Below, piece after piece: positions 17,348-25,870 of a DNA stretch of 40,271 nucleotides. Under the pieces are notes generated by a model that searched no databases, was not told where the DNA came from, and was given only the letters and a program-made list of their open reading frames with translations. The stretch covers positions 1 to 40,271 of the forward strand of contig CAJVZZ010000024.1 of assembly GCA_913020435.1 (NCBI GenBank), read 5' to 3'. The translations under genes were made by a program, and so were the position numbers. Every line of letters starts with the position of its first letter. The stretch's first letter is position 1. Source of the DNA: an uncultured Flavobacteriales bacterium. Its GTDB lineage: Bacteria > Bacteroidota > Bacteroidia > Flavobacteriales_G > Salibacteraceae.

Positions 17348-18526
17348 ATGAATCTTGTTTTTTTTGATAACAAAAGTCACGAAACCCTTCTTCCGCTCAC
17401 CTATACCAGACCTGCAGCAGACCTGCGCATAGGGATTTTGAAAATTTCGGAAAAATGGGAAAAATCCTTAGGAGGAGTTACCGCGGGTTACGTTTCTCAA
17501 ATGCACTTATCTAAAAAGTACAGTATCCCCGTGAAAGCGGATTTATATTTAGCATCGAATGTAATTCCAGAGCATTATTTAATGGCTGAAATAAAAGCAC
17601 TCTCTATCGGTCAAAAATTGGAATCTTTTGGAAATTGTATTGCTTTTAAGTCTACACAATGTTTTCATGACCTACCAGCATTGAATGAAGCGCTGGCAAA
17701 TGCTGAGTCGATAGAATCAGATTCAACTCCAATTTCGGTTTCCAGTGCGATTGATATTTTTAAGCGTAATGGCGACCAGATTCAAAAAGATATTGATGTA
17801 TTGAAACTGGAGACGGTCAGTTCTTATGGCTTATACAATACGCTAATTGGAAGTCAATTTTATATCGATCCAACGGTAAAAATGGAGGGAGTTACCTTAA
17901 ACTCTACTGAAGGACCAATTTACCTAGGTAAAGATGTTGAAGTAATGGAAGGGTCTGTAATTAGAGGACCATTTGCGGCTTTAGAACATTCAACAGTCAA
18001 GATGGCTTCGAAAATATATGGTGATACCACAATAGGTCCGCATTGTAAAGTTGGAGGAGAGGTAAGCAATTCTGTTTTTTACGGTTACTCGAATAAAGGT
18101 CATGATGGATTTTTAGGAAACTCTGTAATTGGTGAATGGTGTAATTTAGGGGCTGATACAAATAGTAGCAACTTAAAAAATAATTATTCAAATGTTTCGG
18201 TTTGGAATTACAGTACCGAATCAATTGAAAATACCAATGAGATATTTGTCGGATTAATTATGGGCGACCATAGTAAGACAGGAATTAACACCATGTTGAA
18301 TACTGGAACTGTCGTTGGCGTATCGGCCAATATTTATGGTGGTGATTTTCCACCCAAATTTATACCTTCTTTTTCTTGGGGTGGTTCGTCTGGATTCCAG
18401 ACTTTCAACTTTGAAAAAGCAAAAGAAGTAGCCAATAAAATGATGCAGCGTAGAGGGTTGGATTTAACTGACGAAGATTCTTCAATTTTAGAATTCGCAT
18501 ACAAAGCTGACAGTAAATTCCGCTAA
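17348..18526 (+). CDS. GlmU-like sugar nucleotidyltransferase with left-handed beta-helix
   Basis: 392 aa from the ATG at 17348 (MNLVFFDNKSH); an upstream TTG at 17342 is rejected. The family is the Bacteroidota 'GlmU-like' or putative glucose-1-phosphate thymidylyltransferase group. N-terminal nucleotidyltransferase-like part (about 1-175) contains the conserved LPLTYTRPAADLRIG (15-29) and is shorter than in GlmU. Residues about 180-345 are hexapeptide repeats of a left-handed beta-helix (GVTLNSTEGPIYLGKDVEV, SVIRGPFAALEHSTVKMAS, GPHCKVGGEVSNSVF). Expected to make an activated sugar for cell-wall or surface glycans; substrate uncertain, and the classical GlmU GxGTRM loop is not seen. It stands just upstream of lon. 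Confidence 0.8.
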   Translation: MNLVFFDNKSHETLLPLTYTRPAADLRIGILKISEKWEKSLGGVTAGYVSQMHLSKKYSIPVKADLYLASNVIPEHYLMAEIKALSIGQKLESFGNCIAFKSTQCFHDLPALNEALANAESIESDSTPISVSSAIDIFKRNGDQIQKDIDVLKLETVSSYGLYNTLIGSQFYIDPTVKMEGVTLNSTEGPIYLGKDVEVMEGSVIRGPFAALEHSTVKMASKIYGDTTIGPHCKVGGEVSNSVFYGYSNKGHDGFLGNSVIGEWCNLGADTNSSNLKNNYSNVSVWNYSTESIENTNEIFVGLIMGDHSKTGINTMLNTGTVVGVSANIYGGDFPPKFIPSFSWGGSSGFQTFNFEKAKEVANKMMQRRGLDLTDEDSSILEFAYKADSKFR

Positions 18527-18609
18527 TAAGCCGCTGGCACAAACCTTGACTTTTATCAATTGAAGCTGTATTTATATTAAATACTGCCTTTTTGACTTAA
18601 AATGAATAC

Positions 18610-21051
18610 ATGAACAATACCTTCGAATTACATAGCCTAATGGATGCAATGGACGACTCAGGCGAGTTTATTCCATTGCTTTCGCAAGAGGACGAAGATT
18701 CAATGAATAAAGAAAACCTTCCTGAAAACCTGCCAATATTACCGCTTCGTAATACGGTTCTTTTTCCAGGAGTAGTTATTCCTATTACTGTAGGACGAGA
18801 TAAGTCCATCAAACTGGTGAAAGATGCCTATGCTAGCGATAAAACCATTGGAGTAATTGCCCAGAAAGACCAAAATATCGAAGACCCTTCTTTTGAGCAT
18901 TTGAATAATATAGGAACTGTTGCACGTATTCTTAAAATGCTTAGAATGCCCGACGGTAATACCACCATAATCATTCAAGGAAAACAAAAGTTCGAATTGG
19001 AAGAACTGGTTCAAGAAGAGCCCTATATCAGAGCAACAGTTAAGTCTGTTGATCAGATTTTCCCTAAAAAGAAGGATGATAAATTTGAAGGCTTAGTTAC
19101 TTCAGTAAAGGATTTGGCACTCGAAATTATAGAGAAATCTCCAGAGATTCCGACGGAAGCTAACATCGCAATTAGGAATATAGAAAGTCCAAATTTCTTG
19201 TTGAACTTCATCTCTTCTAATATGAATGCTGGAGTAGAAGAAAAGCAAAACATTTTAGACGAAGCTGACTTTACGGAGAGAGCCAATCGTGTAATGCGCT
19301 ATATGACCAAAGAGCTTCAAATGTTGGATATCAAAAACGATATTCAAAGCAAGGTTCGAGTTGATATTGACAAACAGCAACGTGAGTTTTTCTTGCAACA
19401 GCAAATGAAAACGATTCAGGAGGAATTAGGTGGAAACCCAGTTACTGAAGAAATCAATGAGTTGTCTGAACGTGCTGAGAAGAAAAAGTGGGGAAAGGAA
19501 ACGGAGGAGCGCTTTCAAAAAGAATTAGATAAATTAGAGCGCATCAACCCACAGAGTATGGAATATTCTGTTCAGCTTAGTTATATTGAGTTGTTATTGG
19601 ATTTACCTTGGAATGAGTTCTCCATCGATTCGTTTGATTTAAACAAAGCACGAAAAGTGTTAGATCGAGATCATTATGGTCTTGAAAAGATTAAGGATAG
19701 AATTATTGAGCACATCGCTGTTCTGAAGTTAAAGGGAAATATGAAATCTCCAATTCTATGCTTTGCCGGCCCTCCAGGAGTGGGTAAAACCTCTTTAGGA
19801 AGATCTATTGCTGAGGCAATTGGTCGTCAATACGTCCGTATCTCATTAGGTGGGTTGCGAGACGAAGCAGAATTACGCGGACACAGAAAAACCTATATAG
19901 GTGCGATGCCGGGTAGAATTATTCAAAACTTGAAAAAGGCCGAAAAGTCGAATCCAGTTTTTATTCTCGACGAAATTGATAAAGTAGGAACTGGACACCA
20001 AGGTGATCCTTCTTCAGCTTTATTAGAAATACTTGATCCTGAGCAAAACAATTCGTTCTACGATAACTACGTTGAAATGGATTACGATCTCTCCAATGTT
20101 ATGTTTATTGCTACTGCAAACGATTTAGGCAATGTACAGCCAGCACTAAGAGACAGAATGGAGATCATTAACCTTACAGGCTACACTGTAGAAGAAAAGA
20201 TTGAAATAGCAACGAAACACCTTTTGCCAAAGCAATTGAAAAGCCACGGAATGAAAAAGTCCGATGTAAAGCTTTCTAAGAAAGTGTTAGAGGCATTAGT
20301 TGAAGGCTATACTAGAGAATCTGGAGTTCGGGCATTAGAGAAAAAAGTTGCTCAGGTGGTAAGAAAGGTCGCGACTAAAGTGGCTATGGAAGAAACCATT
20401 GATCCTATTATAACAGTAGATCAGTTGAACGATTTACTTGGTCCCGGAATTCCTAAAGAAAAATACGAAAACAACGATATTGCAGGAGTTGTAACGGGCT
20501 TGGCTTGGACTTCTGTTGGTGGAGACATTCTGTTTATTGAATCTTCAATAACTCCAGGAAAAGGAAAGTTAACGCTTACTGGAAACTTGGGTGACGTGAT
20601 GAAAGAAAGTGCTGTAATTGCGCTGGAGTACTTAAAAGCACACGCTCATTTTATTGGATTAAAACCAGATTTATTTGATCGATATAACGTACATATTCAC
20701 GTGCCAGAAGGAGCAACTCCAAAGGATGGCCCATCGGCGGGGATTACTATGTTGACTTCATTAGCCTCCTTGTTTACGCAGCGAAAAGTAAAATCTAAAT
20801 TGGCAATGACAGGCGAGATTACTTTACGTGGTCGAGTATTGCCAGTTGGTGGAATTAAAGAAAAGATTCTTGCTGCTAAAAGGGCAAATATCAAAGAGAT
20901 TATCTTGTGTAAAGACAATGAAAAAGACATTTTAGAGATTAATGAAAAGTACTTGAAAGGACTTACGTTTCATTATGTGACCTCTATGAAAGAAGTGTTG
21001 GAAAAAGCGTTGCTTTCTGCAAAGGTGCCTGATGCGATAGAGGTTAAGTAG
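18610..21051 (+). CDS. lon: ATP-dependent Lon protease (LonA)
   Basis: 813 aa, full length. Degrades misfolded and regulatory proteins in the cytoplasm as a hexamer. N-terminal substrate-binding domain about 40-240 (LPILPLRNTVLFPGVVIPI), a coiled-coil/helical stretch 250-340, then AAA+ module: Walker A GPPGVGKT at 387-394, Walker B FILDEID, sensor-1 ATAND. C-terminal protease domain has the Ser709 (DGPSAG) and Lys752 (GGIKEK) dyad with the expected spacing of 43. An acidic extension of about 38 residues precedes the N domain, as is common in Bacteroidota. It is probably transcribed alone; the 83-base leader has no TAnnTTTG match. Confidence 0.97.
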   Translation: MNNTFELHSLMDAMDDSGEFIPLLSQEDEDSMNKENLPENLPILPLRNTVLFPGVVIPITVGRDKSIKLVKDAYASDKTIGVIAQKDQNIEDPSFEHLNNIGTVARILKMLRMPDGNTTIIIQGKQKFELEELVQEEPYIRATVKSVDQIFPKKKDDKFEGLVTSVKDLALEIIEKSPEIPTEANIAIRNIESPNFLLNFISSNMNAGVEEKQNILDEADFTERANRVMRYMTKELQMLDIKNDIQSKVRVDIDKQQREFFLQQQMKTIQEELGGNPVTEEINELSERAEKKKWGKETEERFQKELDKLERINPQSMEYSVQLSYIELLLDLPWNEFSIDSFDLNKARKVLDRDHYGLEKIKDRIIEHIAVLKLKGNMKSPILCFAGPPGVGKTSLGRSIAEAIGRQYVRISLGGLRDEAELRGHRKTYIGAMPGRIIQNLKKAEKSNPVFILDEIDKVGTGHQGDPSSALLEILDPEQNNSFYDNYVEMDYDLSNVMFIATANDLGNVQPALRDRMEIINLTGYTVEEKIEIATKHLLPKQLKSHGMKKSDVKLSKKVLEALVEGYTRESGVRALEKKVAQVVRKVATKVAMEETIDPIITVDQLNDLLGPGIPKEKYENNDIAGVVTGLAWTSVGGDILFIESSITPGKGKLTLTGNLGDVMKESAVIALEYLKAHAHFIGLKPDLFDRYNVHIHVPEGATPKDGPSAGITMLTSLASLFTQRKVKSKLAMTGEITLRGRVLPVGGIKEKILAAKRANIKEIILCKDNEKDILEINEKYLKGLTFHYVTSMKEVLEKALLSAKVPDAIEVK

Positions 21052-21100
21052 TTTGTAATAATTTTTACTAATATGTAAAGGTTGTTTCATAACTCAAGTT

Positions 21101-21165
21101 ATTCCTGCGAATTCGGGAATCTGTCGGTCCTGTTTTAGATTCTCGCCTTCGAGGGAATGACGATA
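21101..21165. repeat. REP-like two-hairpin element, copy 1
   Basis: Two imperfect hairpins of the form ATTCCTGCgaattCGGGAAT (21101-21120) and ATTCTCGccttCGAGGGAAT (21140-21159), followed by GACG. This is the widespread GTCATTCCCGC.../...GCGGGAATGACG type of intergenic palindrome, also at 28256-28345 and 31325-31400. May act as a 3' end of lon mRNA. Confidence 0.55.
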
Positions 21166-21200
21166 ATTAAAGAATGTTAGGTTTATTTAATAACAAGGAA

Positions 21201-22460
21201 ATGGAGCAAAAAATTCTAATAAAGAACATTAAAGAATTAGCTTTTATTCAAGAAGAAGGTGACATTCGCACGCGTTTGTCGGGTTCTGAAATGAATGAAT
21301 GCACCTCCATTTTGAATGCTTGGTTGGCAGTTGAAAACGACATTATTGTTGGATTTGGTGCAATGGAGGACTGGGAAGGAATTACAGATTGGACAAACCT
21401 TAAAATTATTGATGCAAGAGACAAAATTGTTTTACCAACTTTTTGCGATTCACATTCACACATAGTTTACGACGGAAACAGAGAAGGCGAGTGGGTGGAT
21501 AGGCTAAATGGATTGTCTTATGAAGAAATTGCCAATAATGGCGGTGGAATTATCAATTCAGCTCTCAAGTTACGCGAAGCTTCCGAAGACGAATTGTACT
21601 ATCAGGCCTTAACGCGAGCCAAGGAAGTTATTTCGACAGGCACAGGTGCTTTAGAGATTAAAAGTGGTTACGGTTTGAGTTTAGAAAGTGAGCTTAAAAT
21701 ACTGCGAGTTATTAAGCGTCTAAAAAAGAATACAGACCTTACAATAAAATCTACCTTATTGGCGGCACATGCAGTTCCGCCAGAGTTTAAAGGCGATAAG
21801 TCAGGGTATATTGATTTGATAATCAATGAAATAATCCCTCAGGTTACTAAAGAAGGGTTGGCAGATTACATTGATGTTTTTTGCGAAAAAGGCTATTTCG
21901 ATAATAATGATACGCGCCGAATTTTAAAAGCAGGAGCAGCGCATGGACTCACTTCAAAATTCCATGTAAATCAGTTTACAATTTCGGGTGGTGTGCAAGT
22001 GGGTATTGACGAAAATGCACTTTCTGTAGATCACTTGGAAGTATTGGCCGATGAGGAAATTACAGCTTTAAAAGGCGTTTCGACTATAGCAACGCTGTTG
22101 CCTTCTTGTTCGTTCTTTTTAGAGATTCCTTATTCTCCAGCACGTAAAATGATTGACGAAGGACTGCCTGTGGCTCTTGCAACGGATTTTAACCCAGGTT
22201 CAACACCTTCAGGAAATATTCCATTTGTAATGTCTTTGGCATGTGTTAAAATGAAAATGAAGCCCAATGAGGCGTTCAATGGCTCGCTGAGAAATGGTGC
22301 TTATGCAATGGACTTATCTGAAAGTCATGGCTCAATTGCAATCGGTAAAAAAGCCAATTTGATTATTACTAAACCAATTCCTTCTTATTCCTACATTCCA
22401 TACAGTTTTGGTTCAAACTATATCGAGTCTGTTATTCTTAATGGGAAAGTGCAGTTTTAG
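21201..22460 (+). CDS. hutI: Imidazolonepropionase
   Basis: 419 aa from the ATG at 21201 (MEQKILIKNIKEL), preferred to the in-frame ATG at 21174 because family proteins begin near here. Amidohydrolase superfamily; opens imidazolone-5-propionate to N-formimino-glutamate, third step of histidine degradation, cytoplasmic. The metal-binding HSH is at His85/His87 (DSHSHIVYDGNR). KSGYGLS, AAHAVPPE, KFHVNQF and ATDFNPGSTPSGN are family signatures. FtcD, which takes its product further, is encoded 4 kb downstream on the same strand, separated by unrelated and decayed genes; hutH and hutU are not in the window. Upstream 21052-21200 holds the REP-like element. Confidence 0.95.
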   Translation: MEQKILIKNIKELAFIQEEGDIRTRLSGSEMNECTSILNAWLAVENDIIVGFGAMEDWEGITDWTNLKIIDARDKIVLPTFCDSHSHIVYDGNREGEWVDRLNGLSYEEIANNGGGIINSALKLREASEDELYYQALTRAKEVISTGTGALEIKSGYGLSLESELKILRVIKRLKKNTDLTIKSTLLAAHAVPPEFKGDKSGYIDLIINEIIPQVTKEGLADYIDVFCEKGYFDNNDTRRILKAGAAHGLTSKFHVNQFTISGGVQVGIDENALSVDHLEVLADEEITALKGVSTIATLLPSCSFFLEIPYSPARKMIDEGLPVALATDFNPGSTPSGNIPFVMSLACVKMKMKPNEAFNGSLRNGAYAMDLSESHGSIAIGKKANLIITKPIPSYSYIPYSFGSNYIESVILNGKVQF

Positions 22461-22579
22461 ACGAGTGTTTATTTTTATAAGTACAATCTTATTTCCACAC
22501 CTCATTACTGTCTAAGCAGCATTCGATGTTTCATAGAATAGATACATTTCAATCTAAGAAAGTTTAAAACCTTATCGAT

Positions 22580-23266
22580 TTATTCAGCCAATTCTCCAAT
22601 AGTGTCGTAAAAAGCTATTTCCTGATTTTTTTGAAGTGCCCAGTCCGAGTTGCCGTAATCAAAATGCCAAAACTCTTTATAGTAGCAGATAAAACCTTCA
22701 TCGTGAAATAAATCAAGGAGTAATTTCCGGTTCTGTTTTGCGGTTTCGGTAATCTTCGGGTTATAAGGATAGCATTTTTTACCCAGTCTAATGTTCCAAC
22801 CTTTATTGGATCCAAAATCAAGCATTTTTTGAGACTCATTGTCAAATATAAGAGCATCAATTGCTCCACCAGTGGAGTGTGTCGATTGGTTAGCTGGAGC
22901 TACAAAATTGTCTAGACTATTAAAAAGTTTTTCTTCTGTAAAAGAAGGATTTTTTTTCTGTGCTTTTTGATAATGAGTTTCCCAAATCTTTTGCTGATGA
23001 TCAAACGAACGCCAAGCCGATCGAATTGCCAACGTCATATTCTGTTCAGTAAGCTTTTCACTTATGCGCTTTATTTTAGGAATTATTGCCTCACGAATCA
23101 GATACTGGTAATTTTCCACGAAAGAAGGCTCATACAATAGGGTTAGGCCAGCCTCTTTAAGACTTAATAACGGTGATCCATCATCTTCAATTTCAAAAGT
23201 ATTTTTTAGTTTTTTAAGCTCGACATCTTGCGATTCAACCATTTCGCAGTAATCATTTTCATTCAT
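22580..23266 (-). CDS. M15 family D-Ala-D-Ala peptidase (VanX/VanY-like)
   Basis: 228 aa. Zinc peptidase of family M15: the SxHxxGxAxD motif is STHSTGGAID (128-137) with His130 and Asp137 as zinc ligands, and ExWH is EFWH (198-201) with Glu198 as base and His201 as third ligand. Arg83/Arg86 (IRSAWRS) fits the substrate-stabilising arginine position. The ExWH context and the small size fit D-alanyl-D-alanine dipeptidase (M15D, VanX-like) better than the larger carboxypeptidases. There is no signal peptide, so cytoplasmic hydrolysis of D-Ala-D-Ala is most likely. No vanR/S/H/A neighbours, so a cell-wall recycling role is more plausible than glycopeptide resistance; this is inference. Confidence 0.85.
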   Translation of the reverse strand: MNENDYCEMVESQDVELKKLKNTFEIEDDGSPLLSLKEAGLTLLYEPSFVENYQYLIREAIIPKIKRISEKLTEQNMTLAIRSAWRSFDHQQKIWETHYQKAQKKNPSFTEEKLFNSLDNFVAPANQSTHSTGGAIDALIFDNESQKMLDFGSNKGWNIRLGKKCYPYNPKITETAKQNRKLLLDLFHDEGFICYYKEFWHFDYGNSDWALQKNQEIAFYDTIGELAE

Positions 23267-23490
23267 CAGCTTGTTATCTTTAATTTTTTTGACCTAGGAC
23301 CCAAGTGTTGTGGAATGCAAAGTTCCACAAATTAAATAGAGTAGGACCGCAGGGCTAAGTTTTTGTTTGATTTTTTGAAGCTCTTTAAACTATACTTCGG
23401 ACCATTTAAATCAATACGTTATTAGCGTTTTAGAAAAAATAATACTGAAGGATTCAAAACTAAATACAATTTTAGAAAATAGATTAAACG

Positions 23491-23512
23491 CCTTCCAAGT
23501 ATACTTGGAAGG
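23491..23512 (-). terminator. 22-bp perfect palindrome, probable terminator of the prohibitin unit
   Basis: CCTTCCAAGTA/TACTTGGAAGG is a perfect palindrome; as RNA it gives a stem of about 9 bp with loop TATA, followed on the minus strand by GTTTAATCTATTTTC, a poor U-tract. It lies 42 bases after the stop of the 31-residue gene. The remainder of 23267-23490 shows nothing recognisable. Confidence 0.6.
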
Positions 23513-23553
23513 CAGATCATTAAACTAGTTGAAATTGTAGTACTCTATGCTCT

Positions 23554-23649
23554 TTACCTCATAAAACCAAAACCTTTGATGGCCAAAATATATATGGTAG
23601 CCAATAATCCTAGAATTGCTATTACAGTATTAATAACTGAGCCAATCAT
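23554..23649 (-). CDS. 31-residue single-pass membrane protein coupled to the prohibitin gene
   Basis: An unlisted small gene: ATG at 23649 directly follows the TAA of the prohibitin-like gene (TAAATG), so translation is probably coupled. The predicted peptide starts MIGSVINTVIAILGLL, continues ATIYILAIKGFGF and ends MR. Residues about 5-25 form one hydrophobic transmembrane helix, followed by a short tail with Lys26 and Arg31. A clean palindromic terminator follows at 23491-23512. The gap in the track and the coupling make this likely real; alternatively it is an accidental short frame. Function unknown; prohibitin/SPFH proteins work in membrane assemblies, so a small partner is conceivable. 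Confidence 0.6.
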   Translation of the reverse strand: MIGSVINTVIAILGLLATIYILAIKGFGFMR

Positions 23650-24495
23650 TTACTTTTTTGGTACACTTCCAACACCTATAAAAGGTATTGCACCAGCTCC
23701 AGTAACGCCTGGTAATATTCCATTCCATTTTTCAATGGCTTTTAGATTAGCTTCAATTTTTCGCAGCTCAATCAAATCGGGAGAAATGTTCATTTTTTGA
23801 AGTCTTAGTGCCTCTGCTTCAGCAGTTGCTGCAGCAATAGTTTGTTCAGCTTCTACTTTTATACGATCAAGATCACGTTTTGCTTTCAACGCATTTTGTT
23901 CAGCCGTTTGCTTTGCTTCAATGGCATCAGTAAACGTTTGTGAAAAACTAAAAGAAATAATAGAAAATGCATCCACTGAGATATTAGACTCTAACAGTCG
24001 CCTAGTCAGTGAAGCTTGCATTTCTCGGCTAACTGCTGGTCGTTTAGTAATCAATTCTTCTGCTGTGTAACGCGCAGATACAGCTTTCATAACTTCTTGT
24101 ATCGCTGGATCAATAATTCTTCCTTTAAACTCTACACCTATGGTTTGATATACAACGTTTACCTTTTCCGGTATAACGTGGTAATTCAATGCAACCGATA
24201 AATCTACGTCTTGCAGGTCAGAGGAAGAAGAGGCGGCATCGGTAGTAACCTTTTGGATTTTAACATCCATTGGAATTACTGTTTGTACAACCGGAATTTT
24301 AAAGTGAATACCTTCATTCAAAACCAATTCTTGAACAGCACCAAAATTTTGCACGATTCCACGCTCACCTGCACCAATTTGTACCCAAGGCTTAAAGGTT
24401 ATAATAAGCAAAAGCAAACCGCCAATAATCAAAAGTTTTTTGTACTTACCATTCATTAGTACATTTTTTAACTCGTCCATTTCTGTGTTCTCCAT
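23650..24495 (-). CDS. Prohibitin/SPFH family membrane protein
   Basis: 281 aa. N-terminal membrane helix at about 20-35 (LLIIGGLLLLIITF), then a prohibitin (PHB/SPFH) domain from about 38 to 205 beginning VQIGAGERGIVQNFGAV, containing LNYHVIPEKV and ITKRPAVSREMQ. A coiled-coil with E/A/K repeats spans about 205-250 (AKQTAEQNALKAKRDLDRIKVEAEQ, i.e. flotillin-like), and a Gly/Pro tail ends VPKK. Forms large inner-membrane rings or scaffolds, often with FtsH-type proteases; which partner is used here is unknown. Its stop abuts the start of a 31-residue membrane protein gene. A TACCTTTG -7 element lies 22 bases upstream. Confidence 0.9.
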   Translation of the reverse strand: MENTEMDELKNVLMNGKYKKLLIIGGLLLLIITFKPWVQIGAGERGIVQNFGAVQELVLNEGIHFKIPVVQTVIPMDVKIQKVTTDAASSSSDLQDVDLSVALNYHVIPEKVNVVYQTIGVEFKGRIIDPAIQEVMKAVSARYTAEELITKRPAVSREMQASLTRRLLESNISVDAFSIISFSFSQTFTDAIEAKQTAEQNALKAKRDLDRIKVEAEQTIAAATAEAEALRLQKMNISPDLIELRKIEANLKAIEKWNGILPGVTGAGAIPFIGVGSVPKK

Positions 24496-24517
24496 TTTTC
24501 TTGTCTTTAGTTCGGTG

Positions 24518-24525
24518 CAAAGGTA
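24518..24525 (-). promoter_or_regulatory. -7 promoter element TACCTTTG (prohibitin gene)
   Basis: TACCTTTG on the minus strand fits TAnnTTTG and lies 22 bases before the ATG at 24495. No -33 TTG at the usual spacing. Confidence 0.45.
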
Positions 24526-25056
24526 CGAATTAGGTTTGTAGGAGTTGTTAAATCCTGCCGAGATAGAATTGAAGATATATCAGGTGTTTTTTGACTGTTA
24601 TCTAAGTTTTGATGAACTGATATGAAGCTATACTGAACTTCCGCTTAACTTTTGTAGGTCTCGTCATTTTAAAACAAAACGATATGTGTTGTTAAAACTA
24701 CCGCTATTACACAAGCGTAATTGAACTAAAATTTAGAAAAGTTTGAGTGAAATAGCCATACGGAATCTATTTTGCTAATTGTTTAGAGGGGGAGTTAATC
24801 GCCATATTTCGCGCAGAAGTTTCTCTATGCATCCTTCGTCGGTCAGTTCAACTATTCTTTCGGAATGATGTTCATATAAATAATAGAGATATGGCCGATG
24901 CTTAAAGCTGAGCGATGATTTCCTTTGTAAGTTCGGTCAGAACAGATCGCTAATTTACTTGCTTCTGAAGTTTTGGTTAAAAGTGAGCGATTTACAAATG
25001 GCAGATTAAGATAGGAAGTGAGCACAAAAAGGTGGGATGGATTAGAAAAAAGAAAT
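24526..25056. other. Gene-free stretch with decayed repeat sequence
   Basis: About 530 bases without a supportable gene. It holds copy B of the dispersed repeat (24795-24884). Nothing else in it can be assigned; a segment near 24690-24725 contains a weak CGCT/AGCG inverted repeat. Confidence 0.5.
24795..24884 (-). repeat. Degenerate dispersed repeat, copy B
   Basis: Homologous to copy A at 3391-3483 (56 of 75 ungapped positions). On the minus strand the shared frame reads YLYEHHSERIVEL...DEGCIEKLLREIW and runs to a stop near 24781. Same decayed family as copy A, family unknown. Confidence 0.45.
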
Positions 25057-25657
25057 CTAAAAATCTTCTAAATTTTGCTCCCGTTTTTCTTTCAATTTGT
25101 TGCAGTAAGTTGCAGTAAGTTGCAGTAAGTTGCAGTAAGTTGCAGTAAGTTGGAGTGAGGCCAGTAATCTTTTTAAACTGATTGGATAAATGCGCTACAC
25201 TACTGTAGTTCAGTTTGTAGGAAATCTCAGTAAGCGATAATTCGTTATAAAGCAGCAGTTCCTTGGCCCTTTCAATCTTATTAATGATAATGTATTGCTG
25301 AATAGTCGTTCCTTTTACTTCAGAAAAAGTATTGGCTAAATATGTATAGTCATATCCTAATAGTTCACTCAAATAATCGGAATAATTAACATCGGGGATA
25401 TAACCCGTTGTGTGAATAAGTTCAACAATGGCAGTTTTAATTTTTTCTACAAATATGCTGCGCTTATCATTTAGGATTTCTAGACCAGATTGAAGGAGAG
25501 CTTTGTGCAGTTGGTCCTTTGTTGACTGAGTCATTGGAGAGTGAATTTCTACTAGGCCCAAAACTATGGTCTTCTAAAGAATGCTCAATTTCTCGAGTTC
25601 TTGCTTTACCATCAGTTCACAACGTAAACTCACCATGTATTTTATATACAATTTCAT
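25057..25657 (-). pseudogene. AraC-type regulator broken by a nonsense codon and a frame-shifting repeat
   Basis: The ATG at 25657 opens MKLYIKYMVSLRC, a start typical of the small (about 190 aa) Bacteroidota AraC-type regulators. A TAG at 25574-25576 (codon 28) interrupts the frame; beyond it the frame continues through an intact helix-turn-helix domain (ERAKELLLYNELSLTEIS, NYSSVAHLSNQFKKITGLTP). The C-terminus then enters five 10-base repeats (25101-25150). With five copies the frame passes into a long tail ending at 24992; with one, four or seven copies it would reach NKLKEKREQNLEDF and stop at 25057, the family-like ending. With three or six copies it stops almost at once. A downstream TTG at 25561 could start a DNA-binding-only fragment. 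Either a decayed gene or a phase-variable one; both lesions together favour decay. Confidence 0.85.
25101..25160 (-). repeat. Five tandem copies of a 10-bp repeat
   Basis: TGCAGTAAGT occurs five times exactly (25101-25150), followed by a degenerate sixth copy (TGGAGTGAGG, 25151-25160). The unit is not a multiple of three, so each gain or loss changes the C-terminal frame of the AraC-type gene. Repeats of this kind mutate by slipped-strand mispairing. Confidence 0.9.
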
Positions 25658-25870
25658 AGATTATTTCATAGGATAGCCTATTTCAAGTTTAAAATGGGAG
25701 TAAGTTTGATTTAATATCAATGGATTGTGCAGTTCTAGCTTGATTCTTCTTTTATTTTGTACAAACCTGAATAGATTTCAATCAGATATAAAAACCTGAT
25801 GTGCTCAAAAAAAAGTAGTTTAACGAGGCATGTTGCATAGTACAGGTAACACTAAGAAAATTAGTTCTTT

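Noticed and set aside
18546..18574. E. coli-like -35/-10 (TTGACT-N17-TATTTA) before lon
   Set aside because: Bacteroidota primary sigma factors use TTG and TAnnTTTG, so this is most likely chance.
22580..23266. Vancomycin resistance locus
   Set aside because: Only a VanX/VanY-like M15 peptidase is present, without the van ligase, dehydrogenase or two-component genes.
23576..23800. Plus-strand frame overlapping the prohibitin 3' end
   Set aside because: It is antisense to two better supported genes and shows no recognisable domain.
24690..24725. Integron attC-like site
   Set aside because: There are short inverted repeats with GTTAAAAC-like ends, but no proper R and L boxes or nearby integrase.
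25101..25160. CRISPR array
   Set aside because: Units are 10 bases, contiguous and without spacers, and no cas genes are near.
25574..25576. TAG recoded to a sense codon
   Set aside because: TAG ends several plainly normal genes in this window (lon, hutI, ftcD), so a general recoding is excluded; only low-level readthrough remains possible.
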